NCBI GenBank assembly: GCA_963795195.1
Contig: CAWCGU010000006.1
Location: forward strand, 2,790,001 to 2,854,000
Origin: CAWCGU01 sp963795195
GTDB lineage: Bacteria; Actinomycetota; Thermoleophilia; Solirubrobacterales; 70-9
Length of the DNA stretch: 64,000 nucleotides
Reading direction: 5' to 3'
The position numbers were made by a program, and so were the translations under genes. Positions 43,851 to 52,315 of the stretch are shown here, one piece after another. The notes below the pieces were generated by a model. The model saw nothing but the letters and a program-made list of their open reading frames with translations. It searched no databases and was not told the DNA's origin. The stretch's first letter is position 1. Every line of letters starts with the position of its first letter.

Positions 43851-43880
43851 GTTGACCAGGTCAACTTGGTCGCCTAAGTT
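43851..43880 (+). promoter_or_regulatory. Promoter with palindromic operator upstream of vapBC
   Basis: A perfect palindrome GTTGACC-A-GGTCAAC occupies 43851-43865. It contains TTGACC (43852-43857), a good -35 box, followed after 17 bases by TAAGTT (43875-43880) as a possible -10. The antitoxin ATG is 14 bases further on. The placement is what is expected for an operator bound by the VapB-type antitoxin or the toxin-antitoxin complex. Confidence 0.55.
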
Positions 43881-43894
43881 AGAATGGGGGCGCC

Positions 43895-44113
43895 ATGGAG
43901 GTGACAGTCCAGGAAGCGAAGACCCATCTCTCGCGACTGCTGCGCAGAGTTGAGGCCGGCGAGGAGGTCGTAATCCGTCGCGGACGAGAACGGGTGGCCT
44001 TGCTCGTGCCCGCTCCAGCCGAACCGGGGAGGCGAATGATCTGGGGTGACCTCGAGGGTTCCATGGCAACGGATTTCGATGAGCTGCCTGAGGATTTCAA
44101 CCCCTACGCGTGA
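43895..44113 (+). CDS. vapB: Type II antitoxin, Phd/YefM-like (VapB)
   Basis: A 72-residue antitoxin. The N-terminal DNA-binding fold reads MEVTVQEAKTHLSRLLRRVE, AGEEVVIRRGRERVALLVP, typical of Phd/YefM-type antitoxins paired with PIN toxins. The C-terminal 25 residues are acidic and probably wrap the toxin. The stop overlaps the toxin start by 4 bases (GTGA). The palindrome at 43851-43865 is the likely self-binding site. Confidence 0.9.
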   Translation: MEVTVQEAKTHLSRLLRRVEAGEEVVIRRGRERVALLVPAPAEPGRRMIWGDLEGSMATDFDELPEDFNPYA

Positions 44114-44490
44114 GGCGCCTGCTCCTCGACACGAATGTGGCCGTTTGGCTCCTGCTTGGCGAAAAGGGCGCCGTGACGAGCGCGGCCGCACAGGCGATGG
44201 AGAACGAGCACAACGAGGTGGCGGTTAGCGCGGCGAGCGTCTGGGAGATCGCGATCAAGCGCTCACTTGGCAAGCTGACGATTGAAGATCGCTGGGCCCA
44301 GACCCTGACTCGGCTCGGTTTTCAGCCCCTGCCGGTGACGGCGCTTCACGCCGAAGCGGTGGAGTCCCTCCCGTGGCACCACCGAGACCCGTTCGATCGC
44401 CTCCTCGTTGCTCAAGCTCTGGTCGAAGGGTGCGCTCTGGTCAGCTCCGACCGGCGACTCGATGCGTATGGCGTCGATGTCCTTTGGTGA
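44110..44490 (+). CDS. vapC: Type II toxin, PIN-domain ribonuclease (VapC)
   Basis: A 126-residue PIN-domain protein, predicted Mg-dependent endoribonuclease. Acidic residues of the active site are conserved: Asp7 (LLLDTNV), Glu46 (SVWEIAIK), Asp93 and Asp96 (HRDPFDRLLVAQA) and Asp114 (SSDRRLDAY). It is held in check by the upstream antitoxin. GTG at 44110 overlaps the antitoxin stop, giving coupled translation. The RNA target cannot be told from sequence. Confidence 0.92.
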   Translation: MRRLLLDTNVAVWLLLGEKGAVTSAAAQAMENEHNEVAVSAASVWEIAIKRSLGKLTIEDRWAQTLTRLGFQPLPVTALHAEAVESLPWHHRDPFDRLLVAQALVEGCALVSSDRRLDAYGVDVLW

Positions 44491-44558
44491 CCGCGCAGCA
44501 GGCGGGAGCCCGTTGGCTGCGTTGATCCGAACGCGCTGCCGCTGCCGTACTGGTTGGT

Positions 44559-45614
44559 ATGGCGCAACCGGAACGCAAACGATGGAAGCGGGACCTCGCT
44601 GACTACCTGGTGATCGACCGCGGGCGCAGCCTCGGCCAGATCGCGAGTGTCGTCGTGCCCTACCTGGCGATCTGGATCCTCGTCGCGCTCGTGCAGCCTG
44701 GTCCCGTCGCCGCCGTGGCCCTGGGGCTCGCCGCGACGATCTTCCTGACCCGGATGTACTCGCTGTTCCACGACCTGACCCACAACTCGCTGTTCGAATC
44801 GCGCGATGCGAACCGCCGCTGGGGCCATCTGCTCGGCTTTCTGCTCTTTACGCCCTACCGATGGTGGCAGCGCCAGCACAGCCTCCATCACGCCAACACC
44901 GGCAACCTCGATCAGCGAGGCCCCGGCGAGATCTACACGATGACCGTCGCCGAGTACCGGGGCGCGTCGTTCCTGCGCCGGCTGGGGTATCGCCTTTACC
45001 GCAACCCGCTGCTGATCATGCTCGTCGGCCCGAGCCTGGTCTTTCTGTTCGAGCGCCGTTTCCCCCAGGCGGGAATGACGCGCCGGATCCTGCTCAGCGT
45101 CCTGGCCACCAACCTTGCGCTCCTCACCTGGTCGCTCGGCTGGAGTCTGCTCGCAGGCTGGCAGACGTTCCTGATCGTTCAGGGAACGACGCTCGTGGCG
45201 GGCGGGGCGATCGCGGCCTGGATGCTCTATGTCCAGCACCAGTACGAGGAGACCTATTACCAGAGGTCGGGCGAGTGGCAGTTCGAGCTCGCCGCGCTTC
45301 AGGGAAGCTCCTATCTGCATCTGCCCCGGCCGCTCGCCTGGGCGGTCGGCAACGCCAACTTTCACCACGTCCACCATCTCAGCGCCAGGATCCCCAACTA
45401 CAACCTTCGCGCCGCCCACGAGCAACAGCCGATGTTTCAGAGGACGCCGGAGCTGACTATCCGCGACAGCGCCGGCGCCTTCCGTCTCAAGCTCTGGGAC
45501 GAGGAAGCCGAATCGCTGGTTCGCTTTCCCCCTCGCAGGGCCATCCATGGCCTCGGGTTGCCGTCGGCTGCCACGAAGACGGCCCACCGCTCGACCGCTC
45601 AGACGACGGCGTAG
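44559..45614 (+). CDS. Membrane fatty acid desaturase
   Basis: A 351-residue membrane di-iron desaturase. The three histidine boxes are present: HDLTH (71-75), HSLHH (107-111) and HHVHH (269-273). Two pairs of hydrophobic segments (about 29-63 and 182-225) place the boxes in the cytosol. This layout fits acyl-lipid or acyl-CoA desaturases of the DesA/omega-3 group. ATG at 44559, 68 bases after the toxin gene. The position of the double bond made is unknown. Confidence 0.92.
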   Translation: MAQPERKRWKRDLADYLVIDRGRSLGQIASVVVPYLAIWILVALVQPGPVAAVALGLAATIFLTRMYSLFHDLTHNSLFESRDANRRWGHLLGFLLFTPYRWWQRQHSLHHANTGNLDQRGPGEIYTMTVAEYRGASFLRRLGYRLYRNPLLIMLVGPSLVFLFERRFPQAGMTRRILLSVLATNLALLTWSLGWSLLAGWQTFLIVQGTTLVAGGAIAAWMLYVQHQYEETYYQRSGEWQFELAALQGSSYLHLPRPLAWAVGNANFHHVHHLSARIPNYNLRAAHEQQPMFQRTPELTIRDSAGAFRLKLWDEEAESLVRFPPRRAIHGLGLPSAATKTAHRSTAQTTA

Positions 45615-45650
45615 CGCCGACTCGCCGTCAAGGGCGTAGATTGGGCGCCG

Positions 45651-46670
45651 ATGGCATCGGGACTGACCGTCGCGGTCACCGGACCCACCGGCGAGATCGG
45701 CCGGTCGGTGCTGGCGGAGCTGGAGCGCTCCGACAAGGTCCAACGAGTGCTCGGCATGGCGCGGCGGCCCTTCGACCCGGCTGCGCGCGGCTGGACGAAG
45801 ACTGAGTACCGCCGTGGTGACGTGCTTGACCGAGCCACGGTCGACGAGTTGGTCGCCGACGCCGACGTGATTGTCCACCTCGCCTTCATCATCTTCGGGG
45901 ACGATCGCGAGGAGACGCAGCGAGTCAACATGCAGGGAACGCGCAACGTCTTCGAGGCGGCGCTGGCTGCAGGCACGAAGCGGCTGATCTACACCTCCTC
46001 GGTTGCCGCCTATGGGTTCGACAGCGCCAACCCGGATGTCCTCACCGAAGACGTCGCGCCAAGCGGAACGGACGACTTCTACTACTCGGCCCAGAAGGCC
46101 GAGCTTGAGGGACTGCTCCACGAACTGCTCGACGGAACCGGGGTGGAGGTGTACATCTTCAGGCCGTGCATCGTCGGCGGCCCGGACGCTCCGGCGCTGA
46201 TCAACGAGGTCGTCAAGACGTTCCAGGTTGGCGGGCGGTTCCCACTCGAGCGAGACCTCATGCGGATCATCCCCGGCGCCACTCCGGTGCTGCCCGATCC
46301 GGGTATGAGCTTCCAGCTCGTCCACCACGACGACTGCGCGACGTTGATCGTCGCCGCCATCGAGGGCCAGGGAACGCCCGGCATCTACAACATCGCCGGG
46401 AGCGGCACGATCACGATGAAGGAGATCGCCCGCGAGCTCGGCTGGCGAACCGTGCCGGTGCCCGGGGCTGCGGTGTCGGTGACCTCCGAGCTGGTGACGC
46501 GACTGGGGAGGCTGCTTCCCCAGGACTTCGCCTGGATCGCGGTGGCTCGCCGCTCCGTGACGATGGACACGGCCAAGGCTCGCCGCGAGTTGAGCTGGGA
46601 GCCCCGCTACGACACCCAGCAGGTGTTGGAGCTGACGGTCGAAGGGGCGAAGGCCGCCGGGATTCTCTGA
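45651..46670 (+). CDS. NAD-dependent epimerase/dehydratase family protein (extended SDR)
   Basis: A 339-residue extended SDR. N-terminal Rossmann motif VTGPTGEIGRSVLAEL (second Gly positions partly changed), DVIVHLAFIIFGDD, the Ser-Tyr-Lys catalytic set as YTSSVAAYG ... YYSAQKAELEGLL, and RPCIVGGPD. Such enzymes modify sugar nucleotides or lipids. It begins 36 bases after the desaturase and may share its operon with it and the next gene. Confidence 0.88.
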   Translation: MASGLTVAVTGPTGEIGRSVLAELERSDKVQRVLGMARRPFDPAARGWTKTEYRRGDVLDRATVDELVADADVIVHLAFIIFGDDREETQRVNMQGTRNVFEAALAAGTKRLIYTSSVAAYGFDSANPDVLTEDVAPSGTDDFYYSAQKAELEGLLHELLDGTGVEVYIFRPCIVGGPDAPALINEVVKTFQVGGRFPLERDLMRIIPGATPVLPDPGMSFQLVHHDDCATLIVAAIEGQGTPGIYNIAGSGTITMKEIARELGWRTVPVPGAAVSVTSELVTRLGRLLPQDFAWIAVARRSVTMDTAKARRELSWEPRYDTQQVLELTVEGAKAAGIL

Positions 46671-46708
46671 GCGGGTTCGTCGTCAAATCAACCGAGGAGA
46701 TCACAGAA

Positions 46709-47317
46709 ATGCCTGAGTTCGACATCACCCAGACCAACGCCGCCGTCCGGGCGCTGCTGGAAGAGACCGAAAACCTCAGGCACCGCTATCTACTGCAGGC
46801 CTACGACCGCCACCGCAATCTCGAGATGGCCGGGCGCTACAAGGAGATCTTCGCCTCCGAGATGACAGTCGAGCACCCCGTATACCACTTCAACATGCTC
46901 GATCAGACGCTCACACTCGACGGCAGCGAGCAGGTTGAGGCGGTCTATCGCGAGTGGACCGAAATGGACCAAAACATCTTCTACGTCGAGGACGAGCAGC
47001 TTGCGGTGGGCGATCACATGATCGTTTCCAGATCGACGATGTATCAGCAGACCCCGGGCGCGGTGCTTGCCGCCACCAGTGCCGAATTCGATGCCGACGC
47101 GACCTACTTGACAAAGAGCCGCGAGGTGATGATCTGGCCCTATGACGACCAGTGCCGCCTGATCGGCGAAGACGTCTGGGAGTTCGACCCGACCGCCCGC
47201 GACTTCATCAAGCTCGAGCCTGGCGATGTACTGACGTCCGCCCAATCCGGGGAGCTGCTTGATCCGCTGATCAAGCCGCTGCCGGGATTCGAAGACGCGA
47301 TGCGGCCCGGCGCTTGA
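46709..47317 (+). CDS. NTF2/SnoaL-like protein of unknown function
   Basis: A 202-residue soluble protein. The middle part (AGRYKEIFASEMTVEHPVYHF ... VYREWTEMDQNIFYVEDEQLAVGDHMIVSRST) resembles the cone-shaped NTF2/SnoaL-like fold used by small-molecule enzymes and binding proteins. No certain catalytic residues can be named. ATG 46709 is preceded by GAGGAG. It is 38 bases after the epimerase gene and likely co-transcribed. Confidence 0.65.
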   Translation: MPEFDITQTNAAVRALLEETENLRHRYLLQAYDRHRNLEMAGRYKEIFASEMTVEHPVYHFNMLDQTLTLDGSEQVEAVYREWTEMDQNIFYVEDEQLAVGDHMIVSRSTMYQQTPGAVLAATSAEFDADATYLTKSREVMIWPYDDQCRLIGEDVWEFDPTARDFIKLEPGDVLTSAQSGELLDPLIKPLPGFEDAMRPGA

Positions 47318-47355
47318 TCGCATTGTTTCGCGGCAGACGCTGATACCTTCGCGCC

Positions 47356-48441
47356 GTGGCGGGTTTCGCCGGAAGGACGGGACGTTTCGCGATCGCGGCT
47401 GTCGCATCGGCGGCGACTGCGCTCACGATCGCGCCCGTAAGTCCAGCGGTCGTTGGCGGCGAACCGGCGGACCGTGCCGACTATCCGTTCTTCGTTCGGG
47501 TCGGGAACGGAACGGACTTCTGCGGGGGCTCCCTGATCACCCCATCGCGGGTGCTGACGGCGGCGCACTGCAGCCAGCTGACCGGAATCGGAAAGCGCGT
47601 GCTCGTGGGCCCCGAGGAGATCGTGGGCGAGGTGGTTCGCATCGGGATCCACCCAGTCAGTGTTCGCGTCGGAGCCCGCCAGGAGAGTGACGCGCCGGCC
47701 GCGCCTGACCTCTTGCTGCTCGAGCTCGACGAGCCGATCACCGAGCTGGCGCCGGTGACGATAGCCGCGGCCGACGAGGGCCTCACCGCCCCGGGGACGC
47801 TGGCGACGACGATCGGTTTCGGCGCCTCGAAGCTCGTCCGTCGCAGGCCGAGGGGGGAGGGCACTTTCCGCTCTGCGGTCGTCAAGGTGCAGGCGAAGGC
47901 GGACTGCCTGCCGGAGCTGAAAAGGCCGGTGATCCGGAAGTGGTCAATCTGCACGCGTGATCCACGTCTGCCTGGCCCTGGCGCAGCGCCCCCGTTTGCC
48001 TCTGGGTGCTTCGGCGACAGCGGCGGTCCCCTGTTGGCCGACTCTGGAGATGGCCCCAGGCTCATCGGCGTCGTCAGCCACGGAAGCGCCTGCGGGACCG
48101 AGGGCGACCCCGAGATCTACGGCGACGCCTCGAGGGCCGCAGCCTATCTGGCCTCCGACGAGCCACACTGGGCTCCATTCGCCGCCGGCGCTCCCGAGGT
48201 CGTCGGCAGGGCCAGGGTCGGCGAACGCGTCCGCTGTACGGTCGAGTGGGTCATCAGACCGACCGAAGTCGTTACCTATCAGTGGTTCGTTGGGCGCCGT
48301 CTGCCCCGCGATGACGGCCGGTGGTTCAAGCTTCGGCCGCGTGACAGGGGCAGCAAGCTCCGCTGCTCGGCGAGTGGCTCGACGAAGGGGGGCTTCGCCT
48401 TCACCGACCGCAGCGCCGTCGTGGTCGTGCGCGGGCGCTGA
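47356..48441 (+). CDS. Secreted trypsin-like serine protease (S1)
   Basis: A 361-residue exported S1 protease. A signal peptide (about residues 9-30) is followed by VVGGEPAD, the usual mature N-terminus. The triad is His71 (LTAAHC), Asp118 (APDLLLLEL) and Ser222 (GDSGGP). Cysteines pair as in trypsins (56/72 and a pair around the Ser loop). A C-terminal extension of about 95 residues (VGRARVGERVRC onward) looks like an Ig-like or ricin-unrelated beta domain with two cysteines. GTG start at 47356, 38 bases after the previous gene. Confidence 0.92.
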   Translation: MAGFAGRTGRFAIAAVASAATALTIAPVSPAVVGGEPADRADYPFFVRVGNGTDFCGGSLITPSRVLTAAHCSQLTGIGKRVLVGPEEIVGEVVRIGIHPVSVRVGARQESDAPAAPDLLLLELDEPITELAPVTIAAADEGLTAPGTLATTIGFGASKLVRRRPRGEGTFRSAVVKVQAKADCLPELKRPVIRKWSICTRDPRLPGPGAAPPFASGCFGDSGGPLLADSGDGPRLIGVVSHGSACGTEGDPEIYGDASRAAAYLASDEPHWAPFAAGAPEVVGRARVGERVRCTVEWVIRPTEVVTYQWFVGRRLPRDDGRWFKLRPRDRGSKLRCSASGSTKGGFAFTDRSAVVVVRGR

Positions 48442-48498
48442 GGCTCCCTGAGCCGGCGACGGCATCCAATTGCTTGGCGGCGAGGACCGCGCCTGGCG

Positions 48499-49041
48499 CT
48501 ACTCGCAGAACGGAATAACCGGGATCCCGAACAAAGTCACTGTCTTGGTCTCGGCGTCGATCGCGATATGGAACTTGCCGCCGGCGCGCTTCGGGACCTT
48601 GACGTCGATGATCCCGAAAACGTCGACCGTGTCCTTGTTGAGCTTGGCGCTCGGATAGGCCTCCTTGACCTCCCGACGCGTCGAGCCGACCTCGATTCCC
48701 TCCTTGGTCACTCCTCCCGCCGTGATCGAGACCGTCTCCACGCGTGGCTCGCCGTCGATCGTGAAGTTGACCACGCCCGTGAGTGGCGACTTCAGCTTGG
48801 CGGCGCGGCTGCCCTCGGCGAGCTCACAGCCCGGCTTGAGCTTGCCGACGAGCCGTGCGTCGCGGAGCGTGTCGTAGTCCTTGCCGAGCTTCACCTTGCC
48901 GACTCCGGCTCCCTTGACGGTCGTCGCGGCGCGCGCAGAGCGCTCCGCGTTCGAGAGAGTGGCACCGGCCAGCGCGGCTGCTGCCACGACCGCGATTACC
49001 ACACCCTGCCTGAGATGGCCTCGACCAGTCACAGGGCGCAC
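48499..49041 (-). CDS. Secreted hypothetical protein
   Basis: A 180-residue protein with a hydrophobic leader (GVVIAVVAAAALAGATLS) and a beta-rich body: GAGVGKVKLGKDYDTLRDARLVG, VVNFTIDGEPRVETVSITAGG, EGIEVGSTRREVKEAYPSAK. The pattern of a glycine-rich GVGKVKLGK turn followed by GSTRREVKEAYP is seen in small exported proteins of actinobacteria, but no function is established. GTG 49041 is chosen at the leader; the longer frame upstream is arginine-rich and unlikely. Confidence 0.65.
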   Translation of the reverse strand: MRPVTGRGHLRQGVVIAVVAAAALAGATLSNAERSARAATTVKGAGVGKVKLGKDYDTLRDARLVGKLKPGCELAEGSRAAKLKSPLTGVVNFTIDGEPRVETVSITAGGVTKEGIEVGSTRREVKEAYPSAKLNKDTVDVFGIIDVKVPKRAGGKFHIAIDAETKTVTLFGIPVIPFCE

Positions 49042-49112
49042 GATAGCGAAACCCCGCCCCCGCGATGGCGCTCTGCCGCACTTCGAAGACGCGATGCGGC
49101 CGGCGTTTGAGC

Positions 49113-50486
49113 CTACGGAGCCCGTCTCGCGGGGCCGCAGCCGCCGAGGCGCTCGGCGACCGCTTGATACACGACGCTCCATTCGTCGCCGCCGCTGACC
49201 ACTTTGAACCCGTTCTCGAGGCTCATGCCCAGCGTGTGGCTGAGGCGCACGCCCGTCAGCGAGCAGCTTCTCGCAACCGAGATCTTGTTGCCGAGCAGCC
49301 CGGAGGCCTCGAAGCTACGGGGCTCGGGACCATGCCACCACTGGAATGCGTACTCACCGTCGGAATGCTTGGTCATCGTGGTCGACGCGCGGACCCAGGC
49401 GCGAGGTACGACCTGCCGGCCCCACGGCGTGCGGCCGCCGTTGCGAAACAACTCGCCGAAGCGGGCGAAATCCAGAGAGCGCGCGTATAGGCCCTGCGAG
49501 CCGATCACGTCGCCGACACGGTCGGTCATGAAGCGCGCGTCGGTGGCCATTCCGGCCGGCTTCCAGAGCTTTTCGGACAGCACCTCGTTGAGCGGCCGGT
49601 GGTAGACGCGCTCGAGCATCCAGCCCAGTACCTGGGTGTTGCCGCTGTTGTAGGAGAAGCGAGTGCCCTGGGGGGCGACCCGCGGCAGCGAGGCAAGGAA
49701 CTCGTTGCGGGTCTGGCCGAGTTCGCCGTCGGTGTAATAGTCGAGGATCGCCTCGATCCACTGCTCGACCTGTGTGTTGACCACGAGCACCGGCGTGCCT
49801 TCGTCCCAATGCACCCCGGATTCCATCTCGAGCAGGTTGCGGATCGTCGTGCCCTCCCAGGCCGTTCCGCGGAGTCTCGGGATGTAGGAATCGATCGGGT
49901 CGCGTAGTGAACGCACCCGGCCTTCGGAGATCGCGATTCCGACCAGCGAGGAGATGAACGACTTCGTCACCGACCACGGCTGGTGACGGGTGCTGCCCGA
50001 CCAGCCGTTCTCGTAGAGCTCGGAGACGACCGCCCCGTCGTGCACGAAGACGGTGGCGTCGGTCTCGCTGGTGCGCATGAACTGGGCGACCGTTTTTGTC
50101 TGGCCCTGCCACTCGTACTCGACTCCGCCGAGGGGAACTGGACTGCGCGGGAGCCGGTAAACGCGACCCCCGGCTGCGATCGGGGAGGTGGGCAGGACTT
50201 GCTCGAGCTTGATCGCGTCGACCGGCAGCGGCGCGATGTAGGTCGTCTGCAGCGCGTTGCGGACGAACTGCGTCCAGTAGTCGGGATCGAGCGTCAGCTC
50301 GGTCCGCTCCGTGACCAGCCCCGCCAACCCCGGAACGCCGAGCAACGGCTCGTCCGGTCCGGCACCGTCGCCGAGGTTTGCGGTTGCGCTCGCCGGCACG
50401 ACGGTGCAGGCGAAAGCCAGCACGCCGACCACAAGTCTGCACGCCGCGTCCCCGCGAAAACGGCTACCGCCCCACATGCGGCGCAT
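49113..50486 (-). CDS. Exported serine hydrolase, beta-lactamase family
   Basis: A 457-residue exported protein with a signal peptide (LVVGVLAFACTVVPASA) and a class C beta-lactamase-like fold. The SxxK box is SVTK in PWSVTKSFISSLVG and the YxN box is YNSG in FSYNSGNTQVLGWML; downstream ARFGELFRNGG is also typical. Such proteins act as esterases, DD-peptidases or amidases. The closest style is the 6-aminohexanoate-dimer-hydrolase-like group, but the substrate is open. ATG at 50486; a second ATG 9 bases downstream is possible. Confidence 0.87.
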   Translation of the reverse strand: MRRMWGGSRFRGDAACRLVVGVLAFACTVVPASATANLGDGAGPDEPLLGVPGLAGLVTERTELTLDPDYWTQFVRNALQTTYIAPLPVDAIKLEQVLPTSPIAAGGRVYRLPRSPVPLGGVEYEWQGQTKTVAQFMRTSETDATVFVHDGAVVSELYENGWSGSTRHQPWSVTKSFISSLVGIAISEGRVRSLRDPIDSYIPRLRGTAWEGTTIRNLLEMESGVHWDEGTPVLVVNTQVEQWIEAILDYYTDGELGQTRNEFLASLPRVAPQGTRFSYNSGNTQVLGWMLERVYHRPLNEVLSEKLWKPAGMATDARFMTDRVGDVIGSQGLYARSLDFARFGELFRNGGRTPWGRQVVPRAWVRASTTMTKHSDGEYAFQWWHGPEPRSFEASGLLGNKISVARSCSLTGVRLSHTLGMSLENGFKVVSGGDEWSVVYQAVAERLGGCGPARRAP

Positions 50487-50587
50487 GCTAGTGGTCGCTT
50501 GAGGGCCACGAGCCGGGTCCGCGTGAGATGTCCGACCTCCCTGCGTTACGTGATCAATGGGAACGGGAGCCTTGAAGATCGCCGCTC

Positions 50588-51328
50588 CTAACGGATCTTC
50601 ACAAGCCAGTCCGGGGGCATGAAGCCCGCCGGGATGCCGGTGGGGTAGTCGGGCATCAGCGCCGTCGCGTGCCTCCCCGCTGCGCGGTCCTCCAGCAGTG
50701 GGGTCAGGTCCGCGAACGACATCAGCAGGCGGATCGACGTCCCGATCTGAAAGTCGGCCGCGTTGCGCTCCTCGCCGCCGATGGTCCCCGCCTCGATCAG
50801 CCCGTCCACGTGGTCGAAAACGCCCGGCAGCGTCGCCGCCAGCCGCGCCATGCGATCGCCGTCGGAGGCGTCGACCTTGCGGGCGAAGTACCAGGCGACC
50901 GGCCGGCCGGCCCGGCCGATCAGCTCGGCCCCTGGTAGGTGCTGCTCACGGATCAGGTTGGCGCGCAACTCCAGGCGGTTGGCGAAGAGCCAGCCGCCGA
51001 GCCGCCTGGGAATCGGCTGCAGGACCTCGTCGCCCCAGCGCTCGGCTTCTTCGACGAGGATCCGTTGCCGCGGGTCGGCGGGGAAGAGTCTTGGCTCCGG
51101 TTTCACCTCATCGAGCGCCCGGGAGATCGAGCGTGAGCCCTGGATCCGGCGTCCGTCGAGCTTCAGGGCTGGAACCGTGCCGCTGCGGAAGCCGAGTGCC
51201 CGAACCGCGGCCGCGTGGGTCCCAGGCGGAAGGTAGGCCAGCTTGTGCTCGATCTGCTTGTGCTCCAGCATCAGACGCGCAGCATGGGCCGGATGTGAGG
51301 TGTAAACCGCGTAGAGCGTGGTAGGCAC
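50588..51328 (-). CDS. Glutathione S-transferase-like protein
   Basis: A 246-residue protein with an N-terminal thioredoxin-like domain (TTLYAVYTSHPAHAARLMLEHKQIEHKLAYL; cis-Pro in SGTVPALKLDGRRIQGSRSI) and an all-helical C-terminal domain. This is the GST fold. Since actinobacteria generally lack glutathione, it may use another thiol or be non-catalytic. I chose GTG 51328; TTG at 51337 is possible. Confidence 0.8.
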   Translation of the reverse strand: MPTTLYAVYTSHPAHAARLMLEHKQIEHKLAYLPPGTHAAAVRALGFRSGTVPALKLDGRRIQGSRSISRALDEVKPEPRLFPADPRQRILVEEAERWGDEVLQPIPRRLGGWLFANRLELRANLIREQHLPGAELIGRAGRPVAWYFARKVDASDGDRMARLAATLPGVFDHVDGLIEAGTIGGEERNAADFQIGTSIRLLMSFADLTPLLEDRAAGRHATALMPDYPTGIPAGFMPPDWLVKIR

Positions 51329-51414
51329 CCCGCTCAACCTAACGCCGCGTTCGAGCTCTCGACCAGTCCCGCTGAGGGCACCGAGCTTGCCCCGAGCCAG
51401 TCGCTACTCGTCCG

Positions 51415-51731
51415 GGTCACCCGAACCGGAGTCGATCGACTACCTGTTCGCCCCCTGGGACCTCTCGCTGGCGACGCCGCCGGCGATCAGCGCTCCGCGA
51501 CCCGCGAACCTGGCATGCATACGGCGCGCCGGTCCATGCGGTTGCCGACGGCACGGTCGTTCGAACGCTCGACGAGCTCGAGGACCGGGAGGCCGGCGCG
51601 TTGCCCCCGCCGGCGACCCCGGACTGCCGCTTGAAACCGAGTGGACGGTTCTCGATCCGGGGCAGCCCGGCGAGCACTCGGACGAGCTCCAGCTCGACCT
51701 GGATATCGTCACCTTTCCGGACCTGCGGTAG
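51415..51731 (+). pseudogene. Broken remnant of an M23-like peptidase or related exoprotein
   Basis: The gap 51329-51733 has no intact gene but contains three protein-like segments in different plus-strand frames. About 51418-51515 reads ESIDYLFAPWDLSLATPP. 51514-51624 reads HAYGAPVHAVADGTVVRTLD, which resembles the conserved Y-G-x-P-V-x-A-x-D-G-T-V strand of lysostaphin-type M23 peptidases. About 51630-51731 reads ETEWTVLDPGQPGEHSDELQ and ends in TAG. The frame changes and the missing HxH metal motif indicate a decayed fragment. Confidence 0.35.
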
Positions 51732-51733
51732 CG

Positions 51734-52288
51734 TCAGCGCGTCGGGATCTTGCTGATTGTGTCGCCGACGCGGACGACCCCGGAACTGACCGTCTTCGCG
51801 TAGGCCCCGCGCAGGTTCAGCTCCCGTCCGAGCTCCGAGTTGGCGAGCTTGAGCGTGTCGAGGCCGAAGCGCGCCGAGTACTTGCCGCAGCCGCGGTGCG
51901 GCTCGGCGGTGATCTCGATCTCTGCCGTGCCGAGCTTGAGCCTGGTGCCGGGTGGCAGGTTGGCCGGACTGAGATCGAGGTCGACGTAGAGCTGATCGCC
52001 GGAGAGCGCCCAGCGCTCGTGCTCGCCCGCCATCAGCGCCGAGAAACGCGCGTTGGTCAGCGTCAGCTGCCGGTCGGGGTGCGGCGAGCCGTCCGGCGTC
52101 GCCGAACTCTTGCGGCCCTTCCAGGTGTCGCCGACCAGGCCTTCGCAGAGGTCGAGCTGCCCGACGTCGAGCAGCTCGCGCTCATCCACGGACGGACGCG
52201 CGACGATCAGCTCGACGGTGCCGTGGTCAGGCGGCGAGGCCCTGATCTCGCCGAGTCCTTCTTCGAGGACGCTGAGGTCAAAGTGCAT
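51734..52288 (-). CDS. MOSC domain protein
   Basis: A 184-residue single MOSC domain, the C-terminal part of molybdenum cofactor sulfurases found alone in many bacteria. Conserved features are LVGDTWKGR, LTLTNARF, GDQLYVDLDLSPANLPPG, and Cys134 in PHRGCGKYSARFG, the residue thought to carry sulfur. It may handle molybdenum cofactor or related sulfur transfer. ATG at 52288. It lies 27 bases downstream of the serine hydrolase gene on the same strand. Confidence 0.9.
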   Translation of the reverse strand: MHFDLSVLEEGLGEIRASPPDHGTVELIVARPSVDERELLDVGQLDLCEGLVGDTWKGRKSSATPDGSPHPDRQLTLTNARFSALMAGEHERWALSGDQLYVDLDLSPANLPPGTRLKLGTAEIEITAEPHRGCGKYSARFGLDTLKLANSELGRELNLRGAYAKTVSSGVVRVGDTISKIPTR

Positions 52289-52315
52289 CGCAGGATTATG
52301 AGGGACCGGGCCCGT

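Noticed and set aside
44412..46328. 638-codon minus-strand open frame
   Set aside because: Antisense to the desaturase and epimerase genes, both with full catalytic motifs on the plus strand.
48442..48454. GGCTC-CCT-GAGCC hairpin after the S1 protease gene
   Set aside because: Short stem with 3-base loop and no T-tract; expected by chance.
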